64,000 bases of DNA from Sphingopyxis jiangsuensis (GCF_016734905.1 NZ_JAERPO010000001.1:1327712-1391711); one strand, 5' to 3'; counted from the first letter of the stretch, positions 36,311 through 45,877 are shown. Notes: generated by a model not told the origin, from the sequence alone. Made by a program: numbers and translations.

Positions 36311-37471
36311 TCAGTTCACTTCGAAATGTCGGATGAAATCCGGATCCGGGTCGACACCGAGGCCGGCCTTGGTGGGCAATGCCACGCTGCCGCCGCTGGC
36401 TTTGACCTGTTCGGAAATCCTCAGTGGCTCCTGAAGCAATTCCTCGCGAAAGCGATTTGGCGTCGTGTCATATTCGAGCATCGGCTGGACAGGATGCGCG
36501 CCACCCGGAAAATCGGGGAGCGCCGCGAGCAGATGCAGGTTGGTGCCGACGGCGACGGCCGATCCCCACACATGGTTGACAACCGGCACGAAATGCGCCT
36601 GCGCGAGCGCGAGCACCTTCAGATATTCCGTGATCCCGCCGAGACCGCAAACCTCGGGCTGGAGAATGTCGACGCAGCGACCGCCGACGAGGTCACGAAA
36701 GCCCCAGCGCGTAAATTCCGCCTCGCCGCCCGCGATGTTGAGATCGAGCGCTTCGCACAGATCGCGGTAGCCTTGGCGATCCTCTGGCGCGACGGGCTCC
36801 TCGAACCAGGCGACATCGAGCTTTTCGAGCGCCCTTCCCAGGCTCACCGCCTCGCGTGTCGTATAGGCATGGTTTGCATCGACCATCAGGCCCGTGTCGT
36901 CGCCGATCGCGTCGCGCACCGCTTCAACGAGTTCGATGTCGGCCTTGGGGCCGAGACCGATCTTCATCTTCATTGCGCCGAAACCCGCATCGCGGATTTT
37001 CACGCTTTCTTCGGCGAAGCGGCGCGCGAGGTCATTCTTGCGCTGCAACATCATGCCATAGCCATAGACCGGGATGCGCTCCCGAAAGGCGCCGCCCATG
37101 AGCTGGTAGACCGGACAATCACAGGCCTTGCCGGCAATGTCCCAGAGCGCGATATCGACCCCGGACAGTGCCTGGATCGGCATGCCTTTCTGGCCGTGAT
37201 CGCGCAGCAGATTATAGACCTTGTGCCAGATGACTTCGCGGTCGCGGGGGTCCATTCCTACGACCAGCGGCGCGATCACGCGCTCGACGATCGTCTTGTT
37301 GGCAAAGGCGACCGCGCCTCCGCCGAAACATTCGCCCCAGCCGGTGATGCCCTCGTCGGTCTCGACCTCGACAAGGTGCGCGGTGCGCTTCGCATAATAT
37401 TGCTGCGAATAGCCTAGCTCTTCGTCGAGGTCATATTGCAGCACATGACTCTTGATAGCGGTGATCCGCAT
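36311..37471 (-). CDS. Enolase-superfamily enzyme, probable 3,6-anhydro-D-galactonate cycloisomerase
   Basis: 386 residues of the mandelate racemase/muconate lactonizing group. The catalytic KxK is GAMKMKIG (Lys168, Lys170); metal ligands are Asp198 (MVDANHAY), Glu224 (WFEEPV) and Glu250 (AGGEAEF); His300 (VVNHVWGS) is the second base. This active site differs from the DgoD-type paralog encoded at 39102, so it probably does another reaction. In carrageenan degraders the enolase-superfamily cycloisomerase converts 3,6-anhydro-D-galactonate to 2-keto-3-deoxy-galactonate, and all other steps of that route are present here. It has the AAACATCATATGTTT operator 95 bases upstream. Other sugar-acid dehydratase activities remain possible. 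Confidence 0.8.
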   Translation of the reverse strand: MRITAIKSHVLQYDLDEELGYSQQYYAKRTAHLVEVETDEGITGWGECFGGGAVAFANKTIVERVIAPLVVGMDPRDREVIWHKVYNLLRDHGQKGMPIQALSGVDIALWDIAGKACDCPVYQLMGGAFRERIPVYGYGMMLQRKNDLARRFAEESVKIRDAGFGAMKMKIGLGPKADIELVEAVRDAIGDDTGLMVDANHAYTTREAVSLGRALEKLDVAWFEEPVAPEDRQGYRDLCEALDLNIAGGEAEFTRWGFRDLVGGRCVDILQPEVCGLGGITEYLKVLALAQAHFVPVVNHVWGSAVAVGTNLHLLAALPDFPGGAHPVQPMLEYDTTPNRFREELLQEPLRISEQVKASGGSVALPTKAGLGVDPDPDFIRHFEVN

Positions 37472-37565
37472 CAGATTGTTACCGCTCTTGTAGTAATGAC
37501 CGGCATAGCCCGGCTTCTCCCTCTCCCGTCGCTCGGCATCGACCGAATCGACAACACATCTAATT

Positions 37566-37580
37566 AAACATCATATGTTT
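37566..37580. promoter_or_regulatory. Operator AAACATCATATGTTT before the cycloisomerase-TonB unit
   Basis: Exact copy of the regulon palindrome (half-sites AAACAT and ATGTTT around CAT), in an AT-rich patch 95 bases before the cycloisomerase start and just before the end of the GH16 gene. Confidence 0.8.
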
Positions 37581-37638
37581 TGGAATGCAAGACATATAGG
37601 CCTGTCGGGCAGCGCAGGTCGCGCTTCCAGCGCCCGTT

Positions 37639-38985
37639 CTACCGTACCAGTGTCGGAGGAGCGCTTTCCTCGGCGGAAAGAAAGCCGTCCTTGTTCTTGT
37701 CCCGGTTGGAAAAAATCCAGAGGAAGACCCGGACGATCTCGTCGACGCCCATCTCGTCATTGCCGTCCGCATTGAAACGATCGAGCGTCAGCCTCTGGAA
37801 GCCGCCCTCATTATCACCGAGCCATTCGACCGCGGAAATCTTGCCGTCTTTGTCCGCATCGCGAATCTGCAATTCGCGCGTTCCCATGAACATGACAAAT
37901 TCGTCCGGTGACAACCGGCCGTCCCCATCGGCATCGGCACCGGGCTTGAACACCGAAGATTGTGGCGGGGCGGCCCTCTCGGCTGCGGTCGAAGCCTTCA
38001 CCAGCTGCGGCGATCCCACGCGGGGCTCGTCGGCCCGGCGCCAGCTGCGAACCCAGTCGACCTCCATTGATGCGGGATATCCGTCGCCCGTAGCCGCGCC
38101 CGGCACCGGGCAACGCCAGAATCCGTCAGGACAATCGCGATAGGTCACATGCGGCGAGCGCAGACCGAGCGAGAGCGTCACATACATAGGGAGGTGCCAA
38201 TAAAGGTTCGGCTTGCGCGCAACCTCGACGCCATCGATGTACCAGATGACCTCATCGGGCGAGACGCGCGCGCCATAGATATGAAAATCGTCGCGCGGAT
38301 CGAAGCCCGCCTCGATCCGGTTCTTGGCGAGCTCGGGAAAATTGCCCGGTCGCTTCCAGATTTCCTTCCCGTTTTCGATCATCCGCATGTGAAGGTTCAT
38401 GTCGATCACTTCGGGTCCATCGCGTCCGACCGCATTTTCGACAAAGCCACCCTGTTGCAGCTCGACGATGTCGACTTCGGAATAGGTGACCGCCCCCTCG
38501 CCGCGCGTAAACCCATGCCGCTTGTTGGTCTCCGCAATGCTATAGATCCAGAAGGCCGGACTGGAGCCGGGATAGGTCGGCACACCCTTGATGCGGGCTT
38601 CATAATAGCCGTAAGTCTGATAGCCCCGCGAACGAACGATCCCCGACTTGTAGAAGAGCCGCTGATCGGTTGGCCCACTCGCATCGGGTGCGCGGCGCGC
38701 AGCCCGGTGCGGCTCGTAACGGATAGTCAGCCGCAACGTGCCGTCGTCGACGGTTGCATTGCCGGGCTCCCACGACCAGGGACCCCAATCCTCGACATCG
38801 GCATTCCAGCGCGCTCCATCGATCCTCGCACCATCAAATTCGTCAGACAGTTCGGGAACCAGCTCCCACCCGGAACGAAGGTCGGCCGGGAGCGTGGGCT
38901 GCGATTGCGCAGCAGCCGGAGGCGCAGCGAGAGCCAGAAATCCCAGGCCGATAGCGATCGACGACACCATTCCCGACAAATGCAT
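37639..38985 (-). CDS. GH16 galactanase (kappa-carrageenase-like) with C-terminal EF-hands
   Basis: 448 residues, exported (signal ~1-26, ending AAA-Q). The GH16 beta-jelly-roll spans about 35-315 and has the catalytic motif EVDIVE (Glu170 nucleophile, Asp172, Glu175 acid/base). The extra-residue form ExDxxE is the one of agarases, porphyranases and kappa-carrageenases, not of laminarinases. Residues ~345-445 hold four EF-hand-like loops (DADGDGRLSPDE, DADKDGKISAVE, NADGNDEMGVDE, DKNKDGFLSAEE), an uncommon appendage on GH16 that suggests Ca-dependent stability or binding. It has its own operator 58 bases upstream. kappa-Carrageenase activity is inferred from motif and locus. Confidence 0.85.
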   Translation of the reverse strand: MHLSGMVSSIAIGLGFLALAAPPAAAQSQPTLPADLRSGWELVPELSDEFDGARIDGARWNADVEDWGPWSWEPGNATVDDGTLRLTIRYEPHRAARRAPDASGPTDQRLFYKSGIVRSRGYQTYGYYEARIKGVPTYPGSSPAFWIYSIAETNKRHGFTRGEGAVTYSEVDIVELQQGGFVENAVGRDGPEVIDMNLHMRMIENGKEIWKRPGNFPELAKNRIEAGFDPRDDFHIYGARVSPDEVIWYIDGVEVARKPNLYWHLPMYVTLSLGLRSPHVTYRDCPDGFWRCPVPGAATGDGYPASMEVDWVRSWRRADEPRVGSPQLVKASTAAERAAPPQSSVFKPGADADGDGRLSPDEFVMFMGTRELQIRDADKDGKISAVEWLGDNEGGFQRLTLDRFNADGNDEMGVDEIVRVFLWIFSNRDKNKDGFLSAEESAPPTLVR

Positions 38986-39042
38986 ATCTCACTCCCCCGC
39001 TGCACGGGCACATGAACGCGCCTCGCTCTCTATGATGTTATC

Positions 39043-39057
39043 AAACATCATATGTTT
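39043..39057. promoter_or_regulatory. Operator AAACATCATATGTTT before the EF-hand GH16 gene
   Basis: Exact copy of the palindrome, centred 65 bases before the GH16 start and 45 bases beyond the end of the dgoD-like gene, so it gives GH16 its own controlled promoter within the minus-strand series. Confidence 0.8.
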
Positions 39058-39101
39058 TAGAATTGCAAGCGGTCTTCGTGACATTGCGGAGCGCAAAGCG
39101 C

Positions 39102-40259
39102 CTACCAGTTGGTGTAGGAGCCGTCGGGTTTCTGCATGCGCGGAGCTTCCCAATATTTGAAGCTGCACGCGGCAACGGCCTCCTCGTTCACGAGGACACC
39201 GTGCCCCGGCCGGTCGCCGATCGGATAGGCGCAATCATCGACAACCGGGACATGGTCGAAATATCGCGACAGATCCTCATTATCGCGCAGCTCGTACGGC
39301 GCGATCTCGTGCGAAAAGAAATTGGGGATGGCAGCGACCAGCTGCAGCGTCGCCGCGGTGCAGATGGGCCCGAGCGGATCGTGCGGCATGACGTCGATAT
39401 AATGCGCCTCGGCGAAAGCCGCGACCTTCATCGCCTCGGTGAGCCCGCCCACATTGCACACGTCGATCCGCGCGAAATTTGTCAGACCCGACTCGATGAG
39501 CGGCATGAACTGCCATTTGTCAGAACATTCCTCGCCGATCGCAAAGGGAATGTCGGTCATTTGCCTCAGCGTTCGATAGGCCTCGATCGATTGATAGCGG
39601 ATCGGCTCCTCGAGAAAATCGAGCGTCGCTGGCGGCAGCTTTTGACAGAAGGATGCCGCTTCCGCGACGCTTAGCCGGTGGTGGAGATCAATGCCGAGCA
39701 CGACCGAAGCACCGACCTCTTGCCGCAATTCGGTGAGCGCTGCTGCCGTGTCAGCAATCGATTTGCGTATGTCGAGAACCGTTGGCTCGTCGCTCTTGCC
39801 GAGATCGCCGGCCGCGAGCCGGACCGTTTTCCACCCCGCGGCCACGAAGGCTTGCACTTCCGCGATCATGGACGCGTCGTGCGGCTTGATGCTCGTCACG
39901 AAACAGTCGGCACGATCCCGCTGCTTGCCGCCGAGAAGCCGGTGCACCGGGACGTCGAGCGCCTTGCCCGCTATATCCCAAAGCGCGATATCGATTGCCG
40001 ACAAGGCCGCGGTAAGCACGCGACCGCCCTCGAAATACTGACCGCGGTAGACTTCCTGCCAGATCGCACCGATGCGGGTAGGATCCTTGCCGATCAGAAA
40101 TTCGCGAAAATGATCGATGGCGCCGACCACAGCCTTCTCGCGGCTCGAAAGCCCCGATTCGCCCCAACCGTGCAGCCCTTCGTCCGTCTCCACCTTGACG
40201 AGACAAAGATTGCGGTGGCCGACCCATACAGGATAGGCCTTGATATCGGTAATCTTCAT
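39102..40259 (-). CDS. dgoD: D-galactonate dehydratase (DgoD-like, enolase superfamily)
   Basis: 385 residues. The active site matches E. coli DgoD: Asp191-x-His193 (GIDLHHR), Glu217 (LEEPI), Glu243 (IGEECSD) and His293 (MPHDPLGPI). The His of D-x-H and that of P-H-x-P-L-G-P-I replace the Lys of the KxK group and are diagnostic of galactonate-type dehydratases. It would convert D-galactonate to 2-keto-3-deoxy-galactonate. The start ATG 40259 begins MKITDIKAYP; the longer frame reads into upstream sequence without conservation. The dgoA-like gene ends 31 bases upstream, so dgoK-dgoA-dgoD form an operon. Confidence 0.88.
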   Translation of the reverse strand: MKITDIKAYPVWVGHRNLCLVKVETDEGLHGWGESGLSSREKAVVGAIDHFREFLIGKDPTRIGAIWQEVYRGQYFEGGRVLTAALSAIDIALWDIAGKALDVPVHRLLGGKQRDRADCFVTSIKPHDASMIAEVQAFVAAGWKTVRLAAGDLGKSDEPTVLDIRKSIADTAAALTELRQEVGASVVLGIDLHHRLSVAEAASFCQKLPPATLDFLEEPIRYQSIEAYRTLRQMTDIPFAIGEECSDKWQFMPLIESGLTNFARIDVCNVGGLTEAMKVAAFAEAHYIDVMPHDPLGPICTAATLQLVAAIPNFFSHEIAPYELRDNEDLSRYFDHVPVVDDCAYPIGDRPGHGVLVNEEAVAACSFKYWEAPRMQKPDGSYTNW

Positions 40260-40290
40260 AATCGCCCGCAAGCCTCCCCTAAATTGGCCT

Positions 40291-40911
40291 TCAAGCGCCG
40301 ACCGCCGCGCCGAGCGCCCGGGCCTTGGCCCTGACCGTTTCGACACTGTCTCCGGGGCGATAAAGCTCGCTTCCGATCCCGAAACCTGCCGCGCCCGCCG
40401 CTTTCCATTCCGCGATATTCGACGAACTGATGCCGCCTGTCACGAGGATGCTGACATCGGCTGGAAGGATCGAGGCCAACGCCTTGAGATGCCCTGTGCC
40501 ATAGGTTGTCGCAGGAAAAAGTTTGAGAAAACGAGCGCCTGCGTCAACCGCAATAAAGGCCTCGGTCGGCGTCGCGACGCCCGGCACGGCGATCATGCCC
40601 GCAGCGATCGTCGCGCGAATGACGTCGGCATTGGTGTTCGGGGTGACAATTATCCTGCCGCCTGCGGCCGCGACCTTGTCCACCGATGCGACATCGAGCA
40701 CGGTCCCCGCCCCCGTGATGCAATCGCCGGGGAGCGCTTCGCTCATTGCCCGGATCGATTGAAACGGCTCGGGCGAGTTCAGCGGCACTTCGATGCAGCG
40801 GAATCCCTCGTCGTAAAGAACTTGTGCGACCGGTGCCGCTTCGTCCGGCCGAATGCCGCGCAATATTGCGACAAGCGGCGCGTGCGCGAGCGCCTTTTCA
40901 ATACTGGTCAT
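40291..40911 (-). CDS. dgoA: 2-dehydro-3-deoxy-6-phosphogalactonate aldolase
   Basis: 206 residues, class I aldolase of the KDPG/KDPGal family. The Schiff-base Lys130 lies in ARFLKLFPAT and the catalytic Glu41 in CIEVPLNSP; GAGTV at 67-71 and VTPNTN complete the phosphate/pyruvate pocket. The CIEVPLNSPEP form, rather than that of Eda, is typical of DgoA. It splits KDPGal into pyruvate and glyceraldehyde 3-phosphate, the last step of both galactose and anhydrogalactose routes. It sits between dgoK (24 bases upstream) and dgoD. Confidence 0.92.
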   Translation of the reverse strand: MTSIEKALAHAPLVAILRGIRPDEAAPVAQVLYDEGFRCIEVPLNSPEPFQSIRAMSEALPGDCITGAGTVLDVASVDKVAAAGGRIIVTPNTNADVIRATIAAGMIAVPGVATPTEAFIAVDAGARFLKLFPATTYGTGHLKALASILPADVSILVTGGISSSNIAEWKAAGAAGFGIGSELYRPGDSVETVRAKARALGAAVGA

Positions 40912-40935
40912 GGTCGATCGTCCTTCGCGACAGGC

Positions 40936-41853
40936 TTAGAGTGCAAGAAAGCCGGCGTGGACGGCGTCAACGCCGTCGAATATCCGGCACGAATGGCCCA
41001 TGCGCTCGATCGCATGAGCATATTTGCGGCACAGCGATGGGTCGCCGACAAGTTCGACCCCAGCCGGCGGCACGCCATAGAGGTCGAAGGCATTTTGTAC
41101 GCAGGACCCGATGAGAAGCCCCGAAAGATAGCTTGGCCCGTCGCCTGCGCGCTCGCCAAGGACGAGCTTGCGTGTCCGCGTCGAAAACAGCGAATGGAGG
41201 AGCGCACTCGGTTGGTCGAGAATCAGCTCGACGCCCTTCAGAAAGGCCGCCTGCTCAAAGGGCTTGGCGAAGATGACATCGTCCTTGGCGACGAGGATCG
41301 AATGCTCCTTCAGCAAGGCGAAGAGCTCGCCGGTGAGCGAGGTATTGAAATAATCCAGACGTCCGCCCTCCACCCGGCACCATTTGGTGTGCGTACCGGG
41401 CAGGCAAAAGAGTCGATCGGACTGCGAAGCACCGGGATTCGCGCTGAGCCAGCCGAGCAGCTGCAATTCCTCGCCGCGCATCAAATCGGGCTGCCCCATC
41501 GGGTTGGTGCATTTCATGCCGGGCAGTATCGCCATACGGTGGCCGCACTGCTCGAACCGCTCGGCTTCGCCGGTAAGGTCGGAGAGGCTCGCGGGGCAAT
41601 CGAGATATTTTGTCTCGCGCCACCCGATGTTCGATCCGACCATTCCCGCCATCACGATATCGAGCTTGCCATGCTTGTCGGTCCACGGCTCGATCGCCGA
41701 CAACAGAACATCGGCAATCGGGCGATCGAGTTTGGCGATGCCGTCGCCATAAACGACATGGTCGCGGTCGGGAGCCTGGCCCTCCGCCTCGATCAGCATG
41801 GCGCGCATTCGGCTGGTGCCCCAGTCGACGCCGACATATGGCCGGGTTAGCAT
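40936..41853 (-). CDS. dgoK: 2-dehydro-3-deoxygalactonokinase
   Basis: 305 residues of the ASKHA-type DgoK family. The phosphate loop GVDWGTSRMRA is at the N-terminus, FCLPGTHTKWCRVEGG lies mid-protein (the family's L-P-G-T-H-S-K-W), and LTGELFALLKEHSIL and GDGPSYLSGLLIG follow. It phosphorylates 2-keto-3-deoxy-galactonate with ATP. I chose ATG 41853, which has GGAGAGGAA seven bases upstream, over the in-frame ATG eight codons earlier, which would include the ribosome-binding site. It is the first gene of the minus-strand dgoK-dgoA-dgoD operon and is divergent from the MFS transporter. Confidence 0.93.
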   Translation of the reverse strand: MLTRPYVGVDWGTSRMRAMLIEAEGQAPDRDHVVYGDGIAKLDRPIADVLLSAIEPWTDKHGKLDIVMAGMVGSNIGWRETKYLDCPASLSDLTGEAERFEQCGHRMAILPGMKCTNPMGQPDLMRGEELQLLGWLSANPGASQSDRLFCLPGTHTKWCRVEGGRLDYFNTSLTGELFALLKEHSILVAKDDVIFAKPFEQAAFLKGVELILDQPSALLHSLFSTRTRKLVLGERAGDGPSYLSGLLIGSCVQNAFDLYGVPPAGVELVGDPSLCRKYAHAIERMGHSCRIFDGVDAVHAGFLAL

Positions 41854-41915
41854 GATACGTTCCTCTCCGCCGTGCAACCGCCTTCTCTTTGAGGACGATT
41901 GCGAACGCTCCTATC

Positions 41916-41930
41916 ATTCATCATATGTTT
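41916..41930. promoter_or_regulatory. Operator (near-exact copy) between dgoK and the transporter gene
   Basis: ATTCATCATATGTTT matches the regulon palindrome in 13 of 15 positions, with the right half-site intact. A further AAACATTTATG follows at 41940-41950 and may be a second, weaker half. It can serve both divergent promoters. Confidence 0.65.
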
Positions 41931-42027
41931 GCGAAGGTCAAACATTTATGTCATAGCGATACCGTTGACCCATAATAAGCGCCTCCGCCAACATGTTGCG
42001 GAGACCGGGCAAGGGAGAGAAGAGTCG

Positions 42028-43584
42028 ATGCTGGCAACCGCCACTCAGCGCAATGCGACGCGCTATGCCTTTATTGCCGCGTTTGGCGGTTTCGTCTTCG
42101 GCCTCGACGCGGCCAATCTTTCGGGCGCGATTCGCTATATCAGCGCGCTCTTCGCGCTCGATTCGTTCGAAGTCGGGCTGGTCGCCACCTGTTCGATCGT
42201 CGGCGTGATCATTGCGCTCTTCTTCACCGGATGGCTCTGCGAACGCTTTGGCCGCAAGAAGATCCTGCTCGCGATCGCGCTGGCCTATTCGCTATCGTCG
42301 ATCCTGTCGGCACTTGCCGTCAATTTCGAGATGCTCGTCGTCGGGCGCTTCATCGGCGGCGTTGCCTTCGCCTCGATTACCGTTTCGGCGATGTATATCG
42401 GCGAAATAGCACCCGCCGACCAGCGCGGCCGGTTTGTTTCGATGTCGCAGCTCCTGATCGTTCTCGGCAGCCTCGTCGCCTTCGTTGTCAACTATTTCCT
42501 GGTCAAGGCGCTCCCCGGATCGGCCCTGCTTACCGAAGCGAACATCTGGCGTTTCATGCTCGGCTTTGAATTGATCGCAAACATCATTTGGGTCGCGAGC
42601 CTGCTCACTGTCCCCGAATCCCCGCGCTGGCTTATGGCCAAGGGACAGAAGGACGATGCCCGCCGCGTCTTTTGTCAGACGATCCCCGATAGCGACATTT
42701 CTGCAACGATTGCCGACGTCGAAGCCAGTATCGCCGAGGAAGCCCGGCAACACCCCGTTGCCCAGCTTCGCGAATTTTTCAGCCGCCCGTATGGCTATGT
42801 CATCGCGATCGGGGCGCTATATGCGATCGTCCAGGGTGCCACCGGCATGAACGCCGTCCTCTTCTTTGCGCCGATGGTGTTCGAGCAGATCGGGATGAGC
42901 GTCGAGGACAGCTTTTTCCAGACGATCATCCTCGGTGCCACCGCAGTGTTCGGCACCATTGTCGCAATTCTCTTCGTCGAAATGTGGGGACGCCGCTTCC
43001 TGACGCTCGCCGGGCTGTCGCTCATCTTCATTGCCCATCTGTCGACCTGGCATGGGTTCGACAGCGCGAAATACCGGATCGACGACACCGCCATCGCCGC
43101 GATTGCCGACCAAGGCATCGACGCGACGAAGCTGGCGCCGCTTTCGGGACGAACCTATGACAGCGACGTCGCGCTCAAGCGCGACCTTGCGTCGGTCTAT
43201 TCGAAACAGGAACTGCCGCTTGCGACGGGTCCGGTGATCAATTCGACGATCGACATCAATCCGGTCTTCGTCCTGTTCGGGATTTTCGCCTTTTATGCAG
43301 CGTTCAATCTGTCGATCGGGCCGATCATGTGGGTCATCTTCTCGGAGATTTTCCCGAACGCGGTGCGTAGCGTCGCGATGCCCTTCGTCGCGCTGGTGCA
43401 AACGATCGCCGGCTTCGTGATTTCCTATTTCTTCCCATGGCAGCTCGAAAATCTCGGGGCCGCATCGACCTTTTTGATCTTTGCTATCGTCGCAGGGATC
43501 GGGCTAGCCTTCATGGCCTTCATCCTGCCCGAGACCAAGGGCAAGTCGATCGAGCAGCTTGAGCGCGACCTCGTCCGAGCCTAG
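42028..43584 (+). CDS. Sugar-porter family MFS transporter
   Basis: 518 residues with twelve hydrophobic helices. Sugar-porter signatures are present: GWLCERFGRKK after TM2, PESPRWLM after TM6, and PETKGKS after TM12. An unusual ~70-residue hydrophilic insertion between TM9 and TM10 (about 350-415, beginning WHGFDSAKYRID) is larger than in XylE/GalP-like porters. The start ATG 42028 has AAGGGAGAGA upstream. It probably imports galactose, anhydrogalactose or a small oligosaccharide by proton symport. The SDR gene follows 47 bases on. Confidence 0.9.
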   Translation: MLATATQRNATRYAFIAAFGGFVFGLDAANLSGAIRYISALFALDSFEVGLVATCSIVGVIIALFFTGWLCERFGRKKILLAIALAYSLSSILSALAVNFEMLVVGRFIGGVAFASITVSAMYIGEIAPADQRGRFVSMSQLLIVLGSLVAFVVNYFLVKALPGSALLTEANIWRFMLGFELIANIIWVASLLTVPESPRWLMAKGQKDDARRVFCQTIPDSDISATIADVEASIAEEARQHPVAQLREFFSRPYGYVIAIGALYAIVQGATGMNAVLFFAPMVFEQIGMSVEDSFFQTIILGATAVFGTIVAILFVEMWGRRFLTLAGLSLIFIAHLSTWHGFDSAKYRIDDTAIAAIADQGIDATKLAPLSGRTYDSDVALKRDLASVYSKQELPLATGPVINSTIDINPVFVLFGIFAFYAAFNLSIGPIMWVIFSEIFPNAVRSVAMPFVALVQTIAGFVISYFFPWQLENLGAASTFLIFAIVAGIGLAFMAFILPETKGKSIEQLERDLVRA

Positions 43585-43631
43585 CCTTTTCAACCAGCGA
43601 AATTGCAGCCCTGCTGCGAAGGAGAGACATC

Positions 43632-44411
43632 ATGCCGGGACGGCTCGAAGGCCGCGTCGCAATTGTGACCGGAGGGGCCGACGGCATCGGCCGCGCGATC
43701 AGCGAACTTTTCGCACGCGAAGGCGCGAGCGTCTGCATCGCCGACCGCAATGAAGAACTGGGCGGCGAAGCGGCGGCACAGATTGCCGGCCACGGCGGCC
43801 GCGCAGAATATATTGCGACCGACATCGCCGACGCTGCCAGCATCGCGGCCATGGTTGCCGAGACGTGCAAACGTCTGGGCGAACCAGCCGTGCTCGTCAA
43901 CAATGCGGGCTACATCACCTTCACCGACGATCCCGTCGAGGCGAGCGCCCAGACCTGGCACGACATTTTCCGCGTGAACCTCGAGGGCATGTGGGAATGT
44001 TGCCGTGCAGTGCTTCCCTATATGCGCGCGGCCAACAAGGGATCGATCGTCAACCTGGGGTCGGTTCACTCGTTCCAGATCGTCACTGGCCACTTTCCCT
44101 ATGCCGTGACCAAGCACGGCGTCATTGGCCTGACGCGAAGCCTTGCGGTCGAATATGGGCGCGAAAATATCCGCGTGAATGCGCTTTGTCCGGGAATGGT
44201 CGAAACGCCGACGGCGCTGCGCACCTGGGCAGCGACCGATGACCCCGAAGGGATCCGTGCTGCCGTCGGGGCCATCCATCCGCTCGGACGCAATGCGAGT
44301 CCGGGGGAGATGGCCTATCCCGCGCTGTTCCTGGCAAGCGACGAATCGAGCTTCATGACGGGGCAGTCGCTCATCGTCGATGGCGGACGGTCAGCCTTCT
44401 ATTCCGACTGA
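43632..44411 (+). CDS. SDR family dehydrogenase, probable D-galactose 1-dehydrogenase
   Basis: 259 residues, classical cytoplasmic short-chain dehydrogenase. The nucleotide-binding motif is [10 protein letters not shown]; Asp-Arg at the end of beta-2 (IADRNEEL) favours NAD. NNAGY is present. The catalytic Ser is in LGSVHS and Tyr-x-x-x-Lys in PYAVTKHG. The C-terminus has [13 protein letters not shown] enzymes of this type oxidise aldoses to lactones. Downstream of the sugar porter, and with lactonase and DgoD-type dehydratase in the locus, the best guess is galactose to galactono-lactone. Its 3' end overlaps the converging sulfatase by 13 bases. Confidence 0.8.
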   Translation: MPGRLEGRVAIVTGGADGIGRAISELFAREGASVCIADRNEELGGEAAAQIAGHGGRAEYIATDIADAASIAAMVAETCKRLGEPAVLVNNAGYITFTDDPVEASAQTWHDIFRVNLEGMWECCRAVLPYMRAANKGSIVNLGSVHSFQIVTGHFPYAVTKHGVIGLTRSLAVEYGRENIRVNALCPGMVETPTALRTWAATDDPEGIRAAVGAIHPLGRNASPGEMAYPALFLASDESSFMTGQSLIVDGGRSAFYSD

Positions 44412-45877
44412 GCCGTCGATCCGTCAGCTTTCCAATTCCACGGCTCAGCGTGCGCGTCGCGCGCGGGGACACGGTAGCGATCCATGCGATCAGTATCATA
44501 TTCCTCGAACTGTTGGTCGAGCGTCCAGAGCGGACGCTCCTGGGTCAGCTCCCACTCGTGCAGTCGTTTGAAGAGAGCGAGCACGCGATCGGGGAAACGT
44601 GCGGCAAGATCGCGCTGCTCGCCTTCGTCGCGCGCGAGGTTGAAGAGCATCGCCGGCCGGTCGGCGAAGCGGACAAGCTTCCAGTCGCCGTCGAGCACTG
44701 CGGCGCGCACATCCTTCTTCCAAAAAAGGTAGCGATGCGGCGTCTGGGCGTCGCCCGGCTTGGCGAGGGTGGGGAGCAGATTGCGACCGTCGACCTTCGG
44801 CAGAACCGCGACCTCGCCTCCAGCAGCCGCGAAAAAGGTCGGAAGCAGGTCCATCGTGCTTATCGGGCGATCATAATCGACGCCCTGCGGCAATCGCGCG
44901 GGCCAGCTCAGGAGGAATGGGACCCGGATGCCCCCCTCGAGATGGTTCGATTTCGTCCCGGCAAGCGGCCAGTTGAGCGAGCCGTTCTTGTCGGTCGGTC
45001 CGCCATTGTCGTTGGTAAACACGACAATCGTATTGTCAGCGAGGCCCCGCTTCTCGAGCGCTGCCATCACGCGGCCGATCGCGCGATCCATCGACAGCAT
45101 CATCGCGGCATAGGTCTTGCGCTTGCCGCTCAGCGCAGGAAAGCGCGCTAGATCTTCCTCGGTTGCTTCCATCGGCGTGTGCGGCGCGTTGAAGGCAAGG
45201 TAGATGAAAAAGGGCTGCGCAGCGTTGCGCTCGATGAAACTCGCGGCCTCGTCACCGAGCTGGTCGGTCAGGTAGCGGCTGGGTTCTTCGAGTTTTCCGA
45301 AGCCGCGCTCCATCAGCTTGTCGCGCGCGACGCCAGGCTCGCCATTACGATAGGCGAAATAGCTGCGATCGCCGCCCCGAAAGCCGTAAAACTCATCGAA
45401 ACCGCGATTGAGCGGGTGGAAGCGGTCGGCATTGCCAAGGTGCCATTTGCCGTACATCGCCGTGCGATAGCCGCGGCCTTTGAGAAGCTCGGCCATCGTC
45501 GTCTGGCTGAGCGGTAGCCCCATATCATCGCCGAGGAACTTCGAATTGGGACTCATGAAGCCCGGGACGTTGATTTCCTGATAGCCGAACTTCTGCTGGT
45601 AGCGCCCGGTAAGCAGCCCCGCGCGCGAGGGGCCGCAGGTCGCGTCGGTGACATAACCGCGCGTGAACCGGATGCCCCGTTTCGCAAGGGTGTCGAGGTT
45701 GGGCGTCACCATGTCGCGCGCGCCCTGAAAACCGAAATCGTGATATCCGGCGTCGTCCGAGAAAATGAGGATGATGTTGGGCCGATCACCGCGCGTTTCG
45801 GGATGCGCCTGTGCGCCCGATGCGCTCAGAACAATCGCCGCGGCGGCGGCGTAAAGGGTCAGGCATTTCCGCAACAT
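44399..45877 (-). CDS. Sulfatase, Cys type, periplasmic
   Basis: 492 residues. Signal peptide [20 protein letters not shown], ending AQA-H. The core has [19 protein letters not shown] (metal Asp pair), [17 protein letters not shown] with Cys81 in Cx[22 protein letters not shown] and FTNDNGGPT (Asp-Asn). The metal Asp pair and the second half resemble N-acetylgalactosamine/galactose sulfatases, but I do not assign a subfamily. I set the start at ATG 45877, before the signal sequence; the frame is open a further 25 codons. It follows the gntR gene by 52 bases on the same strand. Confidence 0.9.
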   Translation of the reverse strand: MLRKCLTLYAAAAAIVLSASGAQAHPETRGDRPNIILIFSDDAGYHDFGFQGARDMVTPNLDTLAKRGIRFTRGYVTDATCGPSRAGLLTGRYQQKFGYQEINVPGFMSPNSKFLGDDMGLPLSQTTMAELLKGRGYRTAMYGKWHLGNADRFHPLNRGFDEFYGFRGGDRSYFAYRNGEPGVARDKLMERGFGKLEEPSRYLTDQLGDEAASFIERNAAQPFFIYLAFNAPHTPMEATEEDLARFPALSGKRKTYAAMMLSMDRAIGRVMAALEKRGLADNTIVVFTNDNGGPTDKNGSLNWPLAGTKSNHLEGGIRVPFLLSWPARLPQGVDYDRPISTMDLLPTFFAAAGGEVAVLPKVDGRNLLPTLAKPGDAQTPHRYLFWKKDVRAAVLDGDWKLVRFADRPAMLFNLARDEGEQRDLAARFPDRVLALFKRLHEWELTQERPLWTLDQQFEEYDTDRMDRYRVPARDAHAEPWNWKADGSTAQSE

